From Acidiflorens sp963847715 (GTDB lineage Bacteria; Acidobacteriota; Terriglobia; Terriglobales; Acidobacteriaceae): 64,000 nt of DNA. The notes beneath the pieces were generated by a model. The model was not told the DNA's origin and searched no databases. It worked only from the letters and a program-made list of their open reading frames with translations. The stretch spans positions 186,001 to 250,000 of the forward strand of contig CAWKAZ010000026.1 in assembly GCA_963847715.1 (NCBI GenBank), given 5' to 3'. The position numbers and the translations under genes are program-made. How positions within the stretch are numbered: the stretch's first letter is position 1; every line of letters begins with the position of its first letter. This document shows positions 7,943 to 15,663 of the stretch, piece by piece.

Positions 7943-8081
7943 AACGTAACCGTTCCCGCCGCAATTCAAAGAGCTTACTCAGACCTTAACTCTCGCATCA
8001 GCCCTAGTACTTATGTCATCTCAACCTCGCCTTTCCTTTCGCGTACCATAATCTGAGGTCGAAAACGTCGGAGGAGATTTC

Positions 8082-8708
8082 GTGAAACTTCAACGAATTA
8101 TCAGTTTCGCAACCCTGGCAATTTCGATTCTTACGCTCGTCCTTGTCTTAAAGCGTCCCGCGCCTGTCGCGCCAGTTGTGGCACCCGCCACGGCCGCTGC
8201 TGACGCGCAGTCTTTCCAGGAAAAAGTGAATCAACTCGCGCAGCCTAAGACGCCGGGACAAGGGGAGGGCGAAGTCCGCATGAATTCCGGTGAGGTATCG
8301 GCGGCGCTGGCACAAGCTGCCGGTCTGTTACCGGCGACTGCGAGCGCTCCCAGTGGCGCTGCGACGGGTTCCTCCACGGCGGGTCCGGCAACTCAGTTTC
8401 CAGGTGCCGTACCGAATATTAAGGACTACCAGGTATCGATGGATGGAGATATTGTTCGCGGTCAATTTCTGACGCAAATCGCGGGCAAAGACGTGTATCT
8501 GACACTTGCCGGGCATCTCGGATCCAAAGATGGCTATGCCACGTTCGATGCGACTGAGGTGAAAGTTGGTGACCTCTCCGTGCCTGCCGCTCTGGTCAAT
8601 GAAGTCCTGCAGAAGAAACTTACCGAGCAGCGCGACCAGCTGAAGCTTCCGGACAACGTCAAAGACATCAAGATCGAAAATGGTGAATTGGTGTTCGTGG
8701 AAAAATAG
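8082..8708 (+). CDS. Membrane-anchored protein of unknown function
   Basis: A GTG start at 8082 is supported by GGAGGAG 6-7 bases upstream. The 208-residue product has one N-terminal membrane helix (about residues 8-24), a low-complexity Ala/Gln/Gly/Ser region to about 110, and a C-terminal folded domain. The domain carries patterns such as GKDVYLTLAGHLGSKDGYATFDATEV and LPDNVKDIKIENGELVFVE in consecutive stretches. The latter resembles lipid-binding-like envelope proteins of the YpmS/DUF2140 or LmeA type, but the likeness is weak. Probably exported and tethered to the inner membrane. No operon partner is evident. Confidence 0.7.
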   Translation: MKLQRIISFATLAISILTLVLVLKRPAPVAPVVAPATAAADAQSFQEKVNQLAQPKTPGQGEGEVRMNSGEVSAALAQAAGLLPATASAPSGAATGSSTAGPATQFPGAVPNIKDYQVSMDGDIVRGQFLTQIAGKDVYLTLAGHLGSKDGYATFDATEVKVGDLSVPAALVNEVLQKKLTEQRDQLKLPDNVKDIKIENGELVFVEK

Positions 8709-8860
8709 CGGCCAGCCGCTCGGATCAGGTGAAAACCATCGTTGGAGATGGTCAGGGGCAAAACATCGGGTCGGGCAAGACTTCTCCGGTTACTGATTAC
8801 CTCGTTTTGTAAAGCAAAATTTGCCGTGTTCGCTACACAACGGTTTCGTTTCCGCAGGAC

Positions 8861-8907
8861 CTTCTAATCTCGAACTAATCTCCTTCTAATCGGACCAGCT
8901 TCTAATC
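8861..8907 (+). repeat. CTTCTAATC iterons in the leader of the sigma-54 activator gene
   Basis: Three exact copies of CTTCTAATC (8861-8869, 8883-8891, 8899-8907) and one variant GAACTAATC (8872-8880) lie immediately before the ATG at 8914. They could be a cluster of protein-binding sites or a leader RNA element. No ribosome site of the usual kind is visible here. Confidence 0.5.
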
Positions 8908-8913
8908 GGCGCT

Positions 8914-10113
8914 ATGACCAGCTATCCCATGCCGCCTAATTTTGCCGACAACGTCCTTGTGGCGAGTCCTAGTAGTGTTGTGCGCCAGCGCGTGTACGAA
9001 AGTCTGCGCTCGCCGAATCGACATCTGGTGCAGGCGAAAGGGGGCGCCGAGGCCCTGGTCCATTTGGAAACCGGTAACTGGCAGGTCCTTTTCCTGGATC
9101 GCCGCCTGCCCGACCTTGATGCCGAGGAACTGCATCAGACTGTCCGTCAGCGGTTCCCCGGAATCGAAGTGGTGCTGATTGACCCTGAGATTGACTCTGA
9201 ACTCAAATCAAAGGGTCCTGTTGAGCTGCGTGCAGTCGAAGACGGGGGAACCGGGGTTCAGGACGCGTGGCGTGCGAGGGTCGATCCGCAGCGGGAGGAC
9301 TACGTACTTCCCGCGTTGTCATCGTCCACTCACTCCGCTCCTCCGTTGCCGAGGATGATTGGCAGTTCATGCGCGATGCAGCCAGTCTACCGACTGGCGC
9401 GCTTGCTTGCTCCGCGCAACACGGCGGTGTTGATCACGGGTCCGACCGGATGCGGCAAGGAAATTGTTGCCCGTGCGATTCACCAGTTGAGTCCACGCGC
9501 CGCGCGCGCCTTCGCCGTTGTCAACTGCGCCGCGATTCCGGAAACTTTGCTGGAAGCGGAGCTTTTTGGGTATGCGCGCGGAGCTTTTACGGGAGCGATG
9601 CAATCATATGCGGGGAGAATTCAGGCGGCGCAGGGAGGGACGCTCTTTCTCGACGAAATCGGGGAGATGCCGCTGAGCCTGCAACCCAAACTGCTGCGCT
9701 TTCTGGAGCAGAAAGAACTGCAGCGGCTGGGCAGCTCAGAAGTGATCCATGTGGATGCCCGTGTTATTTCCGCCACGAATGCGCACCTGATGACGCTCGT
9801 CCGCGAAGGCAAGTTTCGTGAGGATTTGTATCACCGTTTGTGCGGGTTCCCCATCGAGATCCCGCCGCTCCACGACCGCCCGGAAGACATCGCGCAGTTA
9901 GCCGCTCACTTTCTGGAGAAGTTTTCGTCGCGCCTGCCCGTGCCCCATTTAGCCCTGCCCACACTGGCTTTGCTGAAATCCCACCCCTGGTCAGGAAACA
10001 TTCGAGAACTGCAGAACGTCATCGAGAGGGCGCTGATTCTATGCGAGGACGCCGCGGTGATTCGTCCCGAACATGTCTTGCTGGGTGACGCAAGTTTGAA
10101 CAGTGTGCGATAG
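8914..10113 (+). CDS. Sigma-54-dependent activator with degenerate receiver and no DNA-binding domain (FlrA/FleQ-like)
   Basis: This is a bacterial enhancer-binding protein that would open sigma-54 RNA polymerase promoters by ATP hydrolysis. The N-terminal ~120 residues look like a receiver that has lost its acidic pocket (NVLVASPSS where DD is expected), as in FleQ/FlrA; an Asp remains at about residue 62. The AAA+ domain is complete: Walker A GPTGCGKE (176-183), sigma-54 contact loop GAFTGA (223-228), Walker B GGTLFLDEIGEMP, and sensor region HPWSGNIRELQNVIERA (357-373). The protein stops at residue 399, shortly after the AAA+ domain, with no Fis-type helix-turn-helix, so it must act from solution or has been truncated. 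The downstream kinase, FliM and FliN genes point to flagellar control. Confidence 0.88.
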   Translation: MTSYPMPPNFADNVLVASPSSVVRQRVYESLRSPNRHLVQAKGGAEALVHLETGNWQVLFLDRRLPDLDAEELHQTVRQRFPGIEVVLIDPEIDSELKSKGPVELRAVEDGGTGVQDAWRARVDPQREDYVLPALSSSTHSAPPLPRMIGSSCAMQPVYRLARLLAPRNTAVLITGPTGCGKEIVARAIHQLSPRAARAFAVVNCAAIPETLLEAELFGYARGAFTGAMQSYAGRIQAAQGGTLFLDEIGEMPLSLQPKLLRFLEQKELQRLGSSEVIHVDARVISATNAHLMTLVREGKFREDLYHRLCGFPIEIPPLHDRPEDIAQLAAHFLEKFSSRLPVPHLALPTLALLKSHPWSGNIRELQNVIERALILCEDAAVIRPEHVLLGDASLNSVR

Positions 10114-10203
10114 CCACGCGATCTTGTTCTCTCGAAGTTAACCAACAGGTCGTCCTCATCCGTACTAGAACATAAGAGCGTTCTAAGGCAATTTGTGCCG
10201 GGC

Positions 10204-10219
10204 TGGCATGGGCTTTGCA
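10204..10219 (+). promoter_or_regulatory. Sigma-54 promoter before the sensor kinase gene
   Basis: TGGCATGGGCTTTGCA has the -24 GG and -12 GC spaced by exactly ten bases, with the flanking TGGCA and TTGCA of the sigma-54 consensus. If the final C of the GC is at -12, transcription starts at about 10230, immediately before the ATG at 10231, giving an almost leaderless mRNA; this fits the lack of a ribosome site. The activator gene just upstream makes a functional promoter plausible. Confidence 0.6.
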
Positions 10220-10230
10220 AGCAGATCGAT

Positions 10231-11538
10231 ATGTCCACAAATTTTCCTGTCTCTCGATCCCTGGCGAGCGATTCCGAGCATCCCCTGGCCCGTGCCTTCG
10301 CCTCATTTACGGAGGCGGCCGGATCTCTTGAACGAACCTATGGACAACTGCAGGGGCAGGTAGCCCATCTGCGGCAGGAACTTGATGTCACGAACCGTGA
10401 CCTGGCTACGAGCCTCGAGGAGAACCACCGTATCCGGGAACGCCTACGTAAGATTCTTGAGGGTCTACCTTGTGGCGTGCTCGTGGCCGAAGCGGGAACG
10501 CGTATCTCGATTCTCAATCCCGAGGCGATGCGCCTCTTAGAGGCACGCTTTGAATCGTTTGATGCTCTGCCGTCGCAGGTCGCCGCCGCACTCAATCTGG
10601 CTCGCGACGGCGGCGAAGAAATCGAACTGCTTCATGGCACTGCTTCATTGAACCCATCTGCGGCGCAATCGCTCGCTCCCACATGGTTAGCCATCCGCCA
10701 TGCCTGGCTGGAACAAGGATCGGATGGCCGCACCTCGGTGTTTATCCTCCGCGATATCAGCGAGGCGAAGAAGCTCGAGCGGGACCGCGACGAATTCGGA
10801 CGGCAGCAGGCTCTGGTCGAGGTATCAGCACTGCTCGCCCATGAGATCCGCAATCCACTCGGTAGCCTCGAGCTTTTTGCCGGACTGTTAGCCGAGGCCA
10901 ATCTCGAAGGTGAGAGCCGGCGCTGGATCGAACATGTCCAGGCCGGGTTGCGCACTCTCTCGGCGACCGTGAATAACGTGCTTCACCTGCACAATACGCC
11001 CGAGCCCGAATTGGCGCCCTGCGACATGGGCCAGTTGCTCGACTGGGCCTACGATTTTCTGCTGCCGCTTTCGAAGCAGGCCCGCGTCGAACTGCAGGTA
11101 ATCAATGGTCTGGTTGGAACGACCATTCCAGCGGATCGGCACCGGCTGGAACAAGTGCTGCTGAACGTCGCCCTCAACGCGTTTCGTTTCATGCCGGGTG
11201 GCGGCTGGCTCAGCGTGCGCGGCATCGACCACGGTGCTGCGGGCGTTGAAATCTCAATGCGTGATACCGGGCCGGGTATCGGTCCGGACGACCTGCCGCG
11301 AATTTTTGAGGCCGGGTTCAGCACGCGTCCGGGAAGTTCCGGACTTGGGCTGGCCGTCTGCCGCCGGATTCTCGCACAACATCGAGGCAGGATTACGGTC
11401 GAAAGCCGTTCCGGCCATGGCGCGACCTTCCGGATTCATCTGCCGGGTCGCGCGACGGTTGTGGTTCCATCTCCGATGCCTCTCCCTCTTCCGGCGGAGT
11501 CGGCAGCAACGGCGGGAATTACAGGAGTCGAACAGTGA
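10231..11538 (+). CDS. Sensor histidine kinase (FlrB/FleS-like, soluble)
   Basis: This 435-residue kinase has no membrane segment. It has a coiled-coil N-terminus (about 25-75), a PAS-like domain (about 75-175), a dimerisation/phosphoacceptor helix with ALLAHEIRNPLGSLELFAG (His at about residue 204), and a HATPase domain with LNVALNAFRF (N box), DTGPGIGPDD (G1) and SSGLGLAVCRRI (G2). This matches soluble flagellar two-component kinases such as FlrB/FleS. The ATG at 10231 was preferred over an upstream in-frame start because it avoids the sigma-54 promoter. The stop codon overlaps the GTG of the next gene, so the two are translationally coupled. Confidence 0.9.
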   Translation: MSTNFPVSRSLASDSEHPLARAFASFTEAAGSLERTYGQLQGQVAHLRQELDVTNRDLATSLEENHRIRERLRKILEGLPCGVLVAEAGTRISILNPEAMRLLEARFESFDALPSQVAAALNLARDGGEEIELLHGTASLNPSAAQSLAPTWLAIRHAWLEQGSDGRTSVFILRDISEAKKLERDRDEFGRQQALVEVSALLAHEIRNPLGSLELFAGLLAEANLEGESRRWIEHVQAGLRTLSATVNNVLHLHNTPEPELAPCDMGQLLDWAYDFLLPLSKQARVELQVINGLVGTTIPADRHRLEQVLLNVALNAFRFMPGGGWLSVRGIDHGAAGVEISMRDTGPGIGPDDLPRIFEAGFSTRPGSSGLGLAVCRRILAQHRGRITVESRSGHGATFRIHLPGRATVVVPSPMPLPLPAESAATAGITGVEQ

Positions 11539-12602
11539 AGAGACTCCTTATTGCCGATGACGATGCGGGTATGCGAGCGGCACTCGAAGCACGTTTCCAG
11601 CGTCGCGGATGGGTGGTCGACGTCGCAGTCGATGGTACGCAGGCACTTGAGAAATATCGAAACTCAGCGCATTCGCTGGTCATCAGCGACGTGCGCATGC
11701 CGGGGTGCGACGGTTTTGAACTGATGCGCGAAGTGCAATCCGCATCCGCGCAGACCGCGGTGATTTTGCTCACCGCATACGGCTGTGTGCCCGACGCCGT
11801 CGAGGCAATGCGAAACGGTGCCTGCGATTATTTAAGAATTGTGTTCGATGTCAGTTTGGTGTCGGCCGAACACCTCACTTACCGCGAGTTCTTGCAGCGT
11901 GTCCCGGAAAAAACATATCTCGCGTCCTGTGAACTGACCCCGGTGGAAGCTACAGCGGTGATCCAGCTTGACCTGGCGATTGCCTTCACGATTATCGACG
12001 TGATGCTGGGGGGAGAGGGCAAAGACAGCGGAATTACCCGGGACATCACCGTGATTGAAGAACAAGTGCTGGAAGCGATTGTGCGCATCATGTGCCGCGA
12101 GCTTCAGACTAGCTGGAACGCGATCGCGCTCGAATTCAAATTCGGACAGCGACAACGAATGTTGCAAATCCAGCGCCTGATGCCGCCGGAAGAGAAAAAC
12201 CTTTGCCTCAGTTTCGAAATCAAAATGGCGGAGACGCGAGGCACTCTGAACCTGGCCGTGCCGGCGGTTGTGTCCAATGCACTGCTACGGAAAATTTCTG
12301 CGGATTTCAGTTATCAGCGTCCCCGTAGTCCGATCGAAGCCCGCAGGCAGATCCAGAACAAACTGCTCAACTGCTTCTTCCCGGTGGAGCTATCCTTGCC
12401 GGCGCTGCAAGTTCCTTTGCAACAAATTACCGGCCTTGCCTGCGGCGACATACTTTCGTTTTCGAGAAACGCCTCCGTTCCGGCCACGATGGCGGTCGAA
12501 GATGTGCATGTCTGCATGGCAACTCCGGTACGTGTTGGCTCCCGCCGCGCTGCCTGCGTCGTCTCGATCGGAACTCCATCGGTAACTGATAAGGAATCCT
12601 GA
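11535..12602 (+). CDS. Response-regulator receiver fused to flagellar motor switch protein FliM (N-terminus of FliM missing)
   Basis: Residues 1-100 are an NtrC-type receiver (IADDDAG acidic pocket, phospho-acceptor Asp52 in SDVRMPG, Thr80 in LLTAYG), ending at GACDYL exactly where the conserved Lys-Pro should follow. From about residue 101 the chain continues as FliM: TYREFLQRVPEKTYLASC, the middle domain with IDVMLGGEGKDSG and ITVIEEQVLEAIVRIMC, and a C-terminal SpoA domain (about 272-345). The CheY-P-binding N-terminus and roughly the first 100 residues of FliM are absent. FlrB kinases are normally followed by FlrC, so the simplest reading is an in-frame deletion joining flrC to fliM. The GTG start overlaps the kinase stop. 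It could instead be a working switch protein with a tethered receiver. Confidence 0.85.
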   Translation: MKRLLIADDDAGMRAALEARFQRRGWVVDVAVDGTQALEKYRNSAHSLVISDVRMPGCDGFELMREVQSASAQTAVILLTAYGCVPDAVEAMRNGACDYLRIVFDVSLVSAEHLTYREFLQRVPEKTYLASCELTPVEATAVIQLDLAIAFTIIDVMLGGEGKDSGITRDITVIEEQVLEAIVRIMCRELQTSWNAIALEFKFGQRQRMLQIQRLMPPEEKNLCLSFEIKMAETRGTLNLAVPAVVSNALLRKISADFSYQRPRSPIEARRQIQNKLLNCFFPVELSLPALQVPLQQITGLACGDILSFSRNASVPATMAVEDVHVCMATPVRVGSRRAACVVSIGTPSVTDKES

Positions 12603-12624
12603 ACAAATCACGAATAGTACAAAT

Positions 12625-13494
12625 ATGACCGACGAGACCCAACCCGCTCCGACCCCTCAACTGTCACCCGAACTTCGACCCGAGGTTCGTGGCTGGTGTG
12701 AGGCCTGGAAGGACTGCCTCCAGAACGTGACCTCGCAAGTTGTAGGACAGCCTCACATTTTTGAAATGTCGTCGCAACTGCAGGCACGCGCTGATTCTGA
12801 CGTCTGGTACAACGTGACAGCCGGAGGCGCTGTCCGTGGTGAAATGACATTGCGTCTTCCTGCCGCCTCAGCCACTCGCCTCGCTCAGAAGTTCCTTGGC
12901 GAACCTGCGATCGCCGCGCCTGAATCAGGACCCACATCCGCGGAGCACAAGGAAGCCCTGGAGGAACTCCTGCGCCAGGTTGCTGGCCTTGCGGCGACCG
13001 CTTTGGCTGCAACTGCCGGTGGCGAAGTTCAACTTCATCTCGCAGCTGCCCCTGCTACTCCTTCGTGGTCGTCGAACGCCGTCACCTGCGTTCAAACCCG
13101 CGACGAGGAGGGCAGCGCCGTCACGCTTGAGATCCAGATCAGCCCGGCGCTGGCAGCCGAACTTCAGTCGCGAGCGCAGCCACAGCCCGCCCCACCTCCG
13201 GCGCCTGCGCCAGCGCCCGTATCGCTTTCGACGCCTGCCGCCAGCTATCGCCGCCTTATGGACGTCGGCCTCGATGTCAAACTTCGCTTTGGGACGCGAC
13301 GCATGTTGTTGCGCGACGTGCTCGCTCTTAGCGCTGGAGTTGTCGTTGAACTCGATAACGCTCTCCATTCGCCGGTGGAATTGCTGCTCGATGGGCGCCT
13401 CGTCGCGAAGGGAGAAGTTGTCATCGTCGATGGGAAGTACGGGCTGCGGGTCACGGACGTTCCGGAATCGACGCCTGCCGCAGGGCTCAGTTGA
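12625..13494 (+). CDS. fliN: Flagellar motor switch protein of the FliN/FliY type
   Basis: The 289-residue protein has an N-terminal region (about 15-180) that resembles a divergent CheC/FliY-like domain, an Ala/Pro linker rich in APAP (about 190-205), and a C-terminal SpoA domain with the FliN pattern LMDVGLDVKLRFGTRRMLLR followed by a block ending GKYGLRVTDV. FliN forms the C ring with FliM and docks the export apparatus. It lies 22 bases after the receiver-FliM gene, the normal fliM-fliN order. Its length makes it FliY-like rather than a short FliN (~100-130 residues). No other flagellar structural gene is present in the window. Confidence 0.85.
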   Translation: MTDETQPAPTPQLSPELRPEVRGWCEAWKDCLQNVTSQVVGQPHIFEMSSQLQARADSDVWYNVTAGGAVRGEMTLRLPAASATRLAQKFLGEPAIAAPESGPTSAEHKEALEELLRQVAGLAATALAATAGGEVQLHLAAAPATPSWSSNAVTCVQTRDEEGSAVTLEIQISPALAAELQSRAQPQPAPPPAPAPAPVSLSTPAASYRRLMDVGLDVKLRFGTRRMLLRDVLALSAGVVVELDNALHSPVELLLDGRLVAKGEVVIVDGKYGLRVTDVPESTPAAGLS

Positions 13495-13520
13495 CCTGTC
13501 GTTAAGGAGGAAAGTGCTCG

Positions 13521-14510
13521 ATGAAGGATCTTTTGAAGTCTCTGACGCGCTCGACGCGCTGGATCATACGGCCCGATCTTGAACCTTCGCATCCGGCTTG
13601 TTCGTTGCTTGCCTGCTCGCATGCGGAATCGCTCTGGCAACGGCTACGGAACCGCCGGCGGCCAACGGGGACGTTCCTTCAGGATGCTTTCTATTGCCGT
13701 CCGCAATGTCTGGAGACGGCTCTCGTCAACCAACTCTCACGCCTGCGCATTACGGTGCCTGCGCTACCGCCGCCGAATCGGATTCCGCTCGGACTGCTGA
13801 TGGTTGCACGCGGCAAGCTCTCCCATATCGAAGTTCGTGCCGCCCTCGAAGCGCAACGTCGCGCACGTCACGGCAAAATTGGCGAGTGGATCGAGAAACT
13901 AGGCTTTGCTACCGAACAGGAAGTCACATCCGCGCTCGCTTTGCAGTGGGGATGTCCGGTGGCAACTTCGTTCGATCCGGCCAGCGTCTCGTCGCCGGGA
14001 GGCATTCCGCTGTCGATCCTGGAGGCGTTTCAAATGTTGCCGCTCAACTATGCGGCTTCCACCAACACTCTTTACCTAGCGTTTGGAGAGCGCGTCGATC
14101 ATGCCGCGCTCAATGCCATCGAAAAAATTATGGGTTGCCGCGCGCAGCCATGCGTTGCCGGACGCAAGAGCATCGCGCGCCAGCTCGAAGCCATGCGCCA
14201 GCTCCCGCGCCCGGGAGATGTGGAATTCAGATCGATGAACGACCTGGCTGAGATGGCTCGCATTGCCTCCAGCTATACCACCCGGCTCAACCCCGAAGCG
14301 GTGCGCCTCAGCCGTATCGGACATTTCATCTGGCTTCGGCTGGAGGTTGGATCCGGCATGCATGCGAATGTGTGGCAGAATGTTCGCACCAGGCCACACT
14401 CGATCACCACGAACCTTGTTTTCCGCTTGGCAACCGAGTCGAGCCGTCCGCTGTCGTTCGTGCGGCCGTTTCGCGATCTGCAAGCGGCGACGCTGCCACC
14501 AACGCCGTAG
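13521..14510 (+). CDS. MshEN (GspE/PilB N-terminal) domain protein with Cys-containing N-terminus
   Basis: The 329-residue product starts at an ATG with a strong AAGGAGGAAA site. Residues ~93-225 match the MshEN/T2SSE N-terminal domain: a helix pair with LGLLMVARGKLSHIEVRAAL, then KIGEWIEKLGFATEQEVTSA, LALQWGCPVA and the second half with LPLNYAASTNTLYLAFGE. This domain is found in type IV pilus and type II secretion ATPases and can bind c-di-GMP in some members; no ATPase domain follows here. The region before it has Cys pairs (HPACSLLAC and FYCRPQC) that might form a metal site. Base positions ~13598-13670 also encode, in another frame, a signal-peptide-like stretch, so the first ~50 residues may be a join with a lost gene. 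The C-terminal ~100 residues are unrecognised. Confidence 0.65.
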   Translation: MKDLLKSLTRSTRWIIRPDLEPSHPACSLLACSHAESLWQRLRNRRRPTGTFLQDAFYCRPQCLETALVNQLSRLRITVPALPPPNRIPLGLLMVARGKLSHIEVRAALEAQRRARHGKIGEWIEKLGFATEQEVTSALALQWGCPVATSFDPASVSSPGGIPLSILEAFQMLPLNYAASTNTLYLAFGERVDHAALNAIEKIMGCRAQPCVAGRKSIARQLEAMRQLPRPGDVEFRSMNDLAEMARIASSYTTRLNPEAVRLSRIGHFIWLRLEVGSGMHANVWQNVRTRPHSITTNLVFRLATESSRPLSFVRPFRDLQAATLPPTP

Positions 14511-14550
14511 GAGAAGCCGTCGTGGCATCCTTGCTCAGCATTTTTGGGAT

Positions 14551-15663
14551 TTAGAGTGTGCGCTTGAACAGGGGCACCGCCAGTGCCAGCGACACTATTG
14601 CGAAAACCGAGAGATAAATCACGTCGGGCAAGATCGCGGACAGTCCTGCTTCTTTCAGCAAGAGAGACTTGAATCCATGCACCGCATAGGTAAACGGATC
14701 CACATATGCGATTGCCTGCAGCCAATGCGGGAAAGCCTGTACCGGATAGATCGATCCGCTCGGGAAGAACAGCAACGTGTTCAGAATTCCGAAAGTTGCA
14801 CGGGGCACGAGTGGATCCTCGACGCGCACCATCATCAGGAACATCATGGTATTGAAACCCACTGCCGTGAGTACGATCATCACCAGCAGCCCAAGAAAGG
14901 TGCCGGGATTGAATATCGTCCCTACTCCGGCAATCAGGGACCCAATCATGGTGATAACGACTCCGGTCAGCACGCCCTTGATCGCACCTGCGCCAGTTAA
15001 TCCAAATACTAGTTCGGCCTTTGTTATTGGCGTAACCAGGTAACCCTCGTGCACTCCGCGGGCTTTGTCGTCGATGTACAACATGCCTCCGCCGATCATC
15101 GCCGACACGAAAATCGCCAGTGCGATCGATCCCGGGAGGAGGTATTTCATGTACTCGATGTACGGATAAAGCTCGACCGTTTCGAGCGCGGTCTGCTGCA
15201 GCAGGCGCGGCGACACGTCGGGCTGATTCAAGGCGTCGGTCACCTGGGCCATCTTATCTTCGAATGTCGAACTCATGAAGTTGTCGCTGTTGTCGACGAT
15301 GAGCGCGATCCTCGGATGGTTTTTTTCGTACACCATCTTCGAATACTGCGCTGGAATGATTACTGCTCCCTGAATCTTGCCGTCGCGGACGTCTTCGCGA
15401 GCCTGCACTTCGGTCTTATAAGGCACGGCGGTAAATGTCCCCGCGGTGGCGCGGATTGCGTCAAATGCCTCCTTGATCCGGACCGCTTGTGTGCCATGAT
15501 CTTCATCGACGACGCCCATTCTTGCGTCCTGGATCTTTCCGCCAAACGCGTTCCCCAGCACGATCAGCTGCACCAAGGGGAAGATCATCGACACCATCAT
15601 CAGCGCCGGGGAGCGGAAAAACTTGCGCATCTCGCGCTCGATAATTGCCATCGTTCGCTTCAT
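14551..15663 (-). CDS. ABC-2 type transporter permease
   Basis: This is the membrane subunit of an exporter, 370 residues long. It starts MKRTMAIIEREMRKFFRSPA, has one N-terminal membrane helix, a large extracytoplasmic loop (about 45-175), and then five C-terminal helices, the layout of ABC2_membrane_3/YhgE-like permeases. The segment GGGMLYIDDKARGVHEGYLVTP is typical. It overlaps the ATPase gene by four bases (ATGA), so the two are coupled. The operon order tetR-hlyD-ATPase-permease resembles cecR-ybhGFSR of enterobacteria but with one permease. The likely role is drug or lipid export; the substrate is unknown. Confidence 0.92.
   Translation of the reverse strand: MKRTMAIIEREMRKFFRSPALMMVSMIFPLVQLIVLGNAFGGKIQDARMGVVDEDHGTQAVRIKEAFDAIRATAGTFTAVPYKTEVQAREDVRDGKIQGAVIIPAQYSKMVYEKNHPRIALIVDNSDNFMSSTFEDKMAQVTDALNQPDVSPRLLQQTALETVELYPYIEYMKYLLPGSIALAIFVSAMIGGGMLYIDDKARGVHEGYLVTPITKAELVFGLTGAGAIKGVLTGVVITMIGSLIAGVGTIFNPGTFLGLLVMIVLTAVGFNTMMFLMMVRVEDPLVPRATFGILNTLLFFPSGSIYPVQAFPHWLQAIAYVDPFTYAVHGFKSLLLKEAGLSAILPDVIYLSVFAIVSLALAVPLFKRTL

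Noticed and set aside
14263..15000. 245-codon plus-strand frame between the MshEN gene and the permease gene
   Set aside because: It overlaps the ends of two real genes on both strands; product rich in Arg/His/Cys/Gln with no family pattern.
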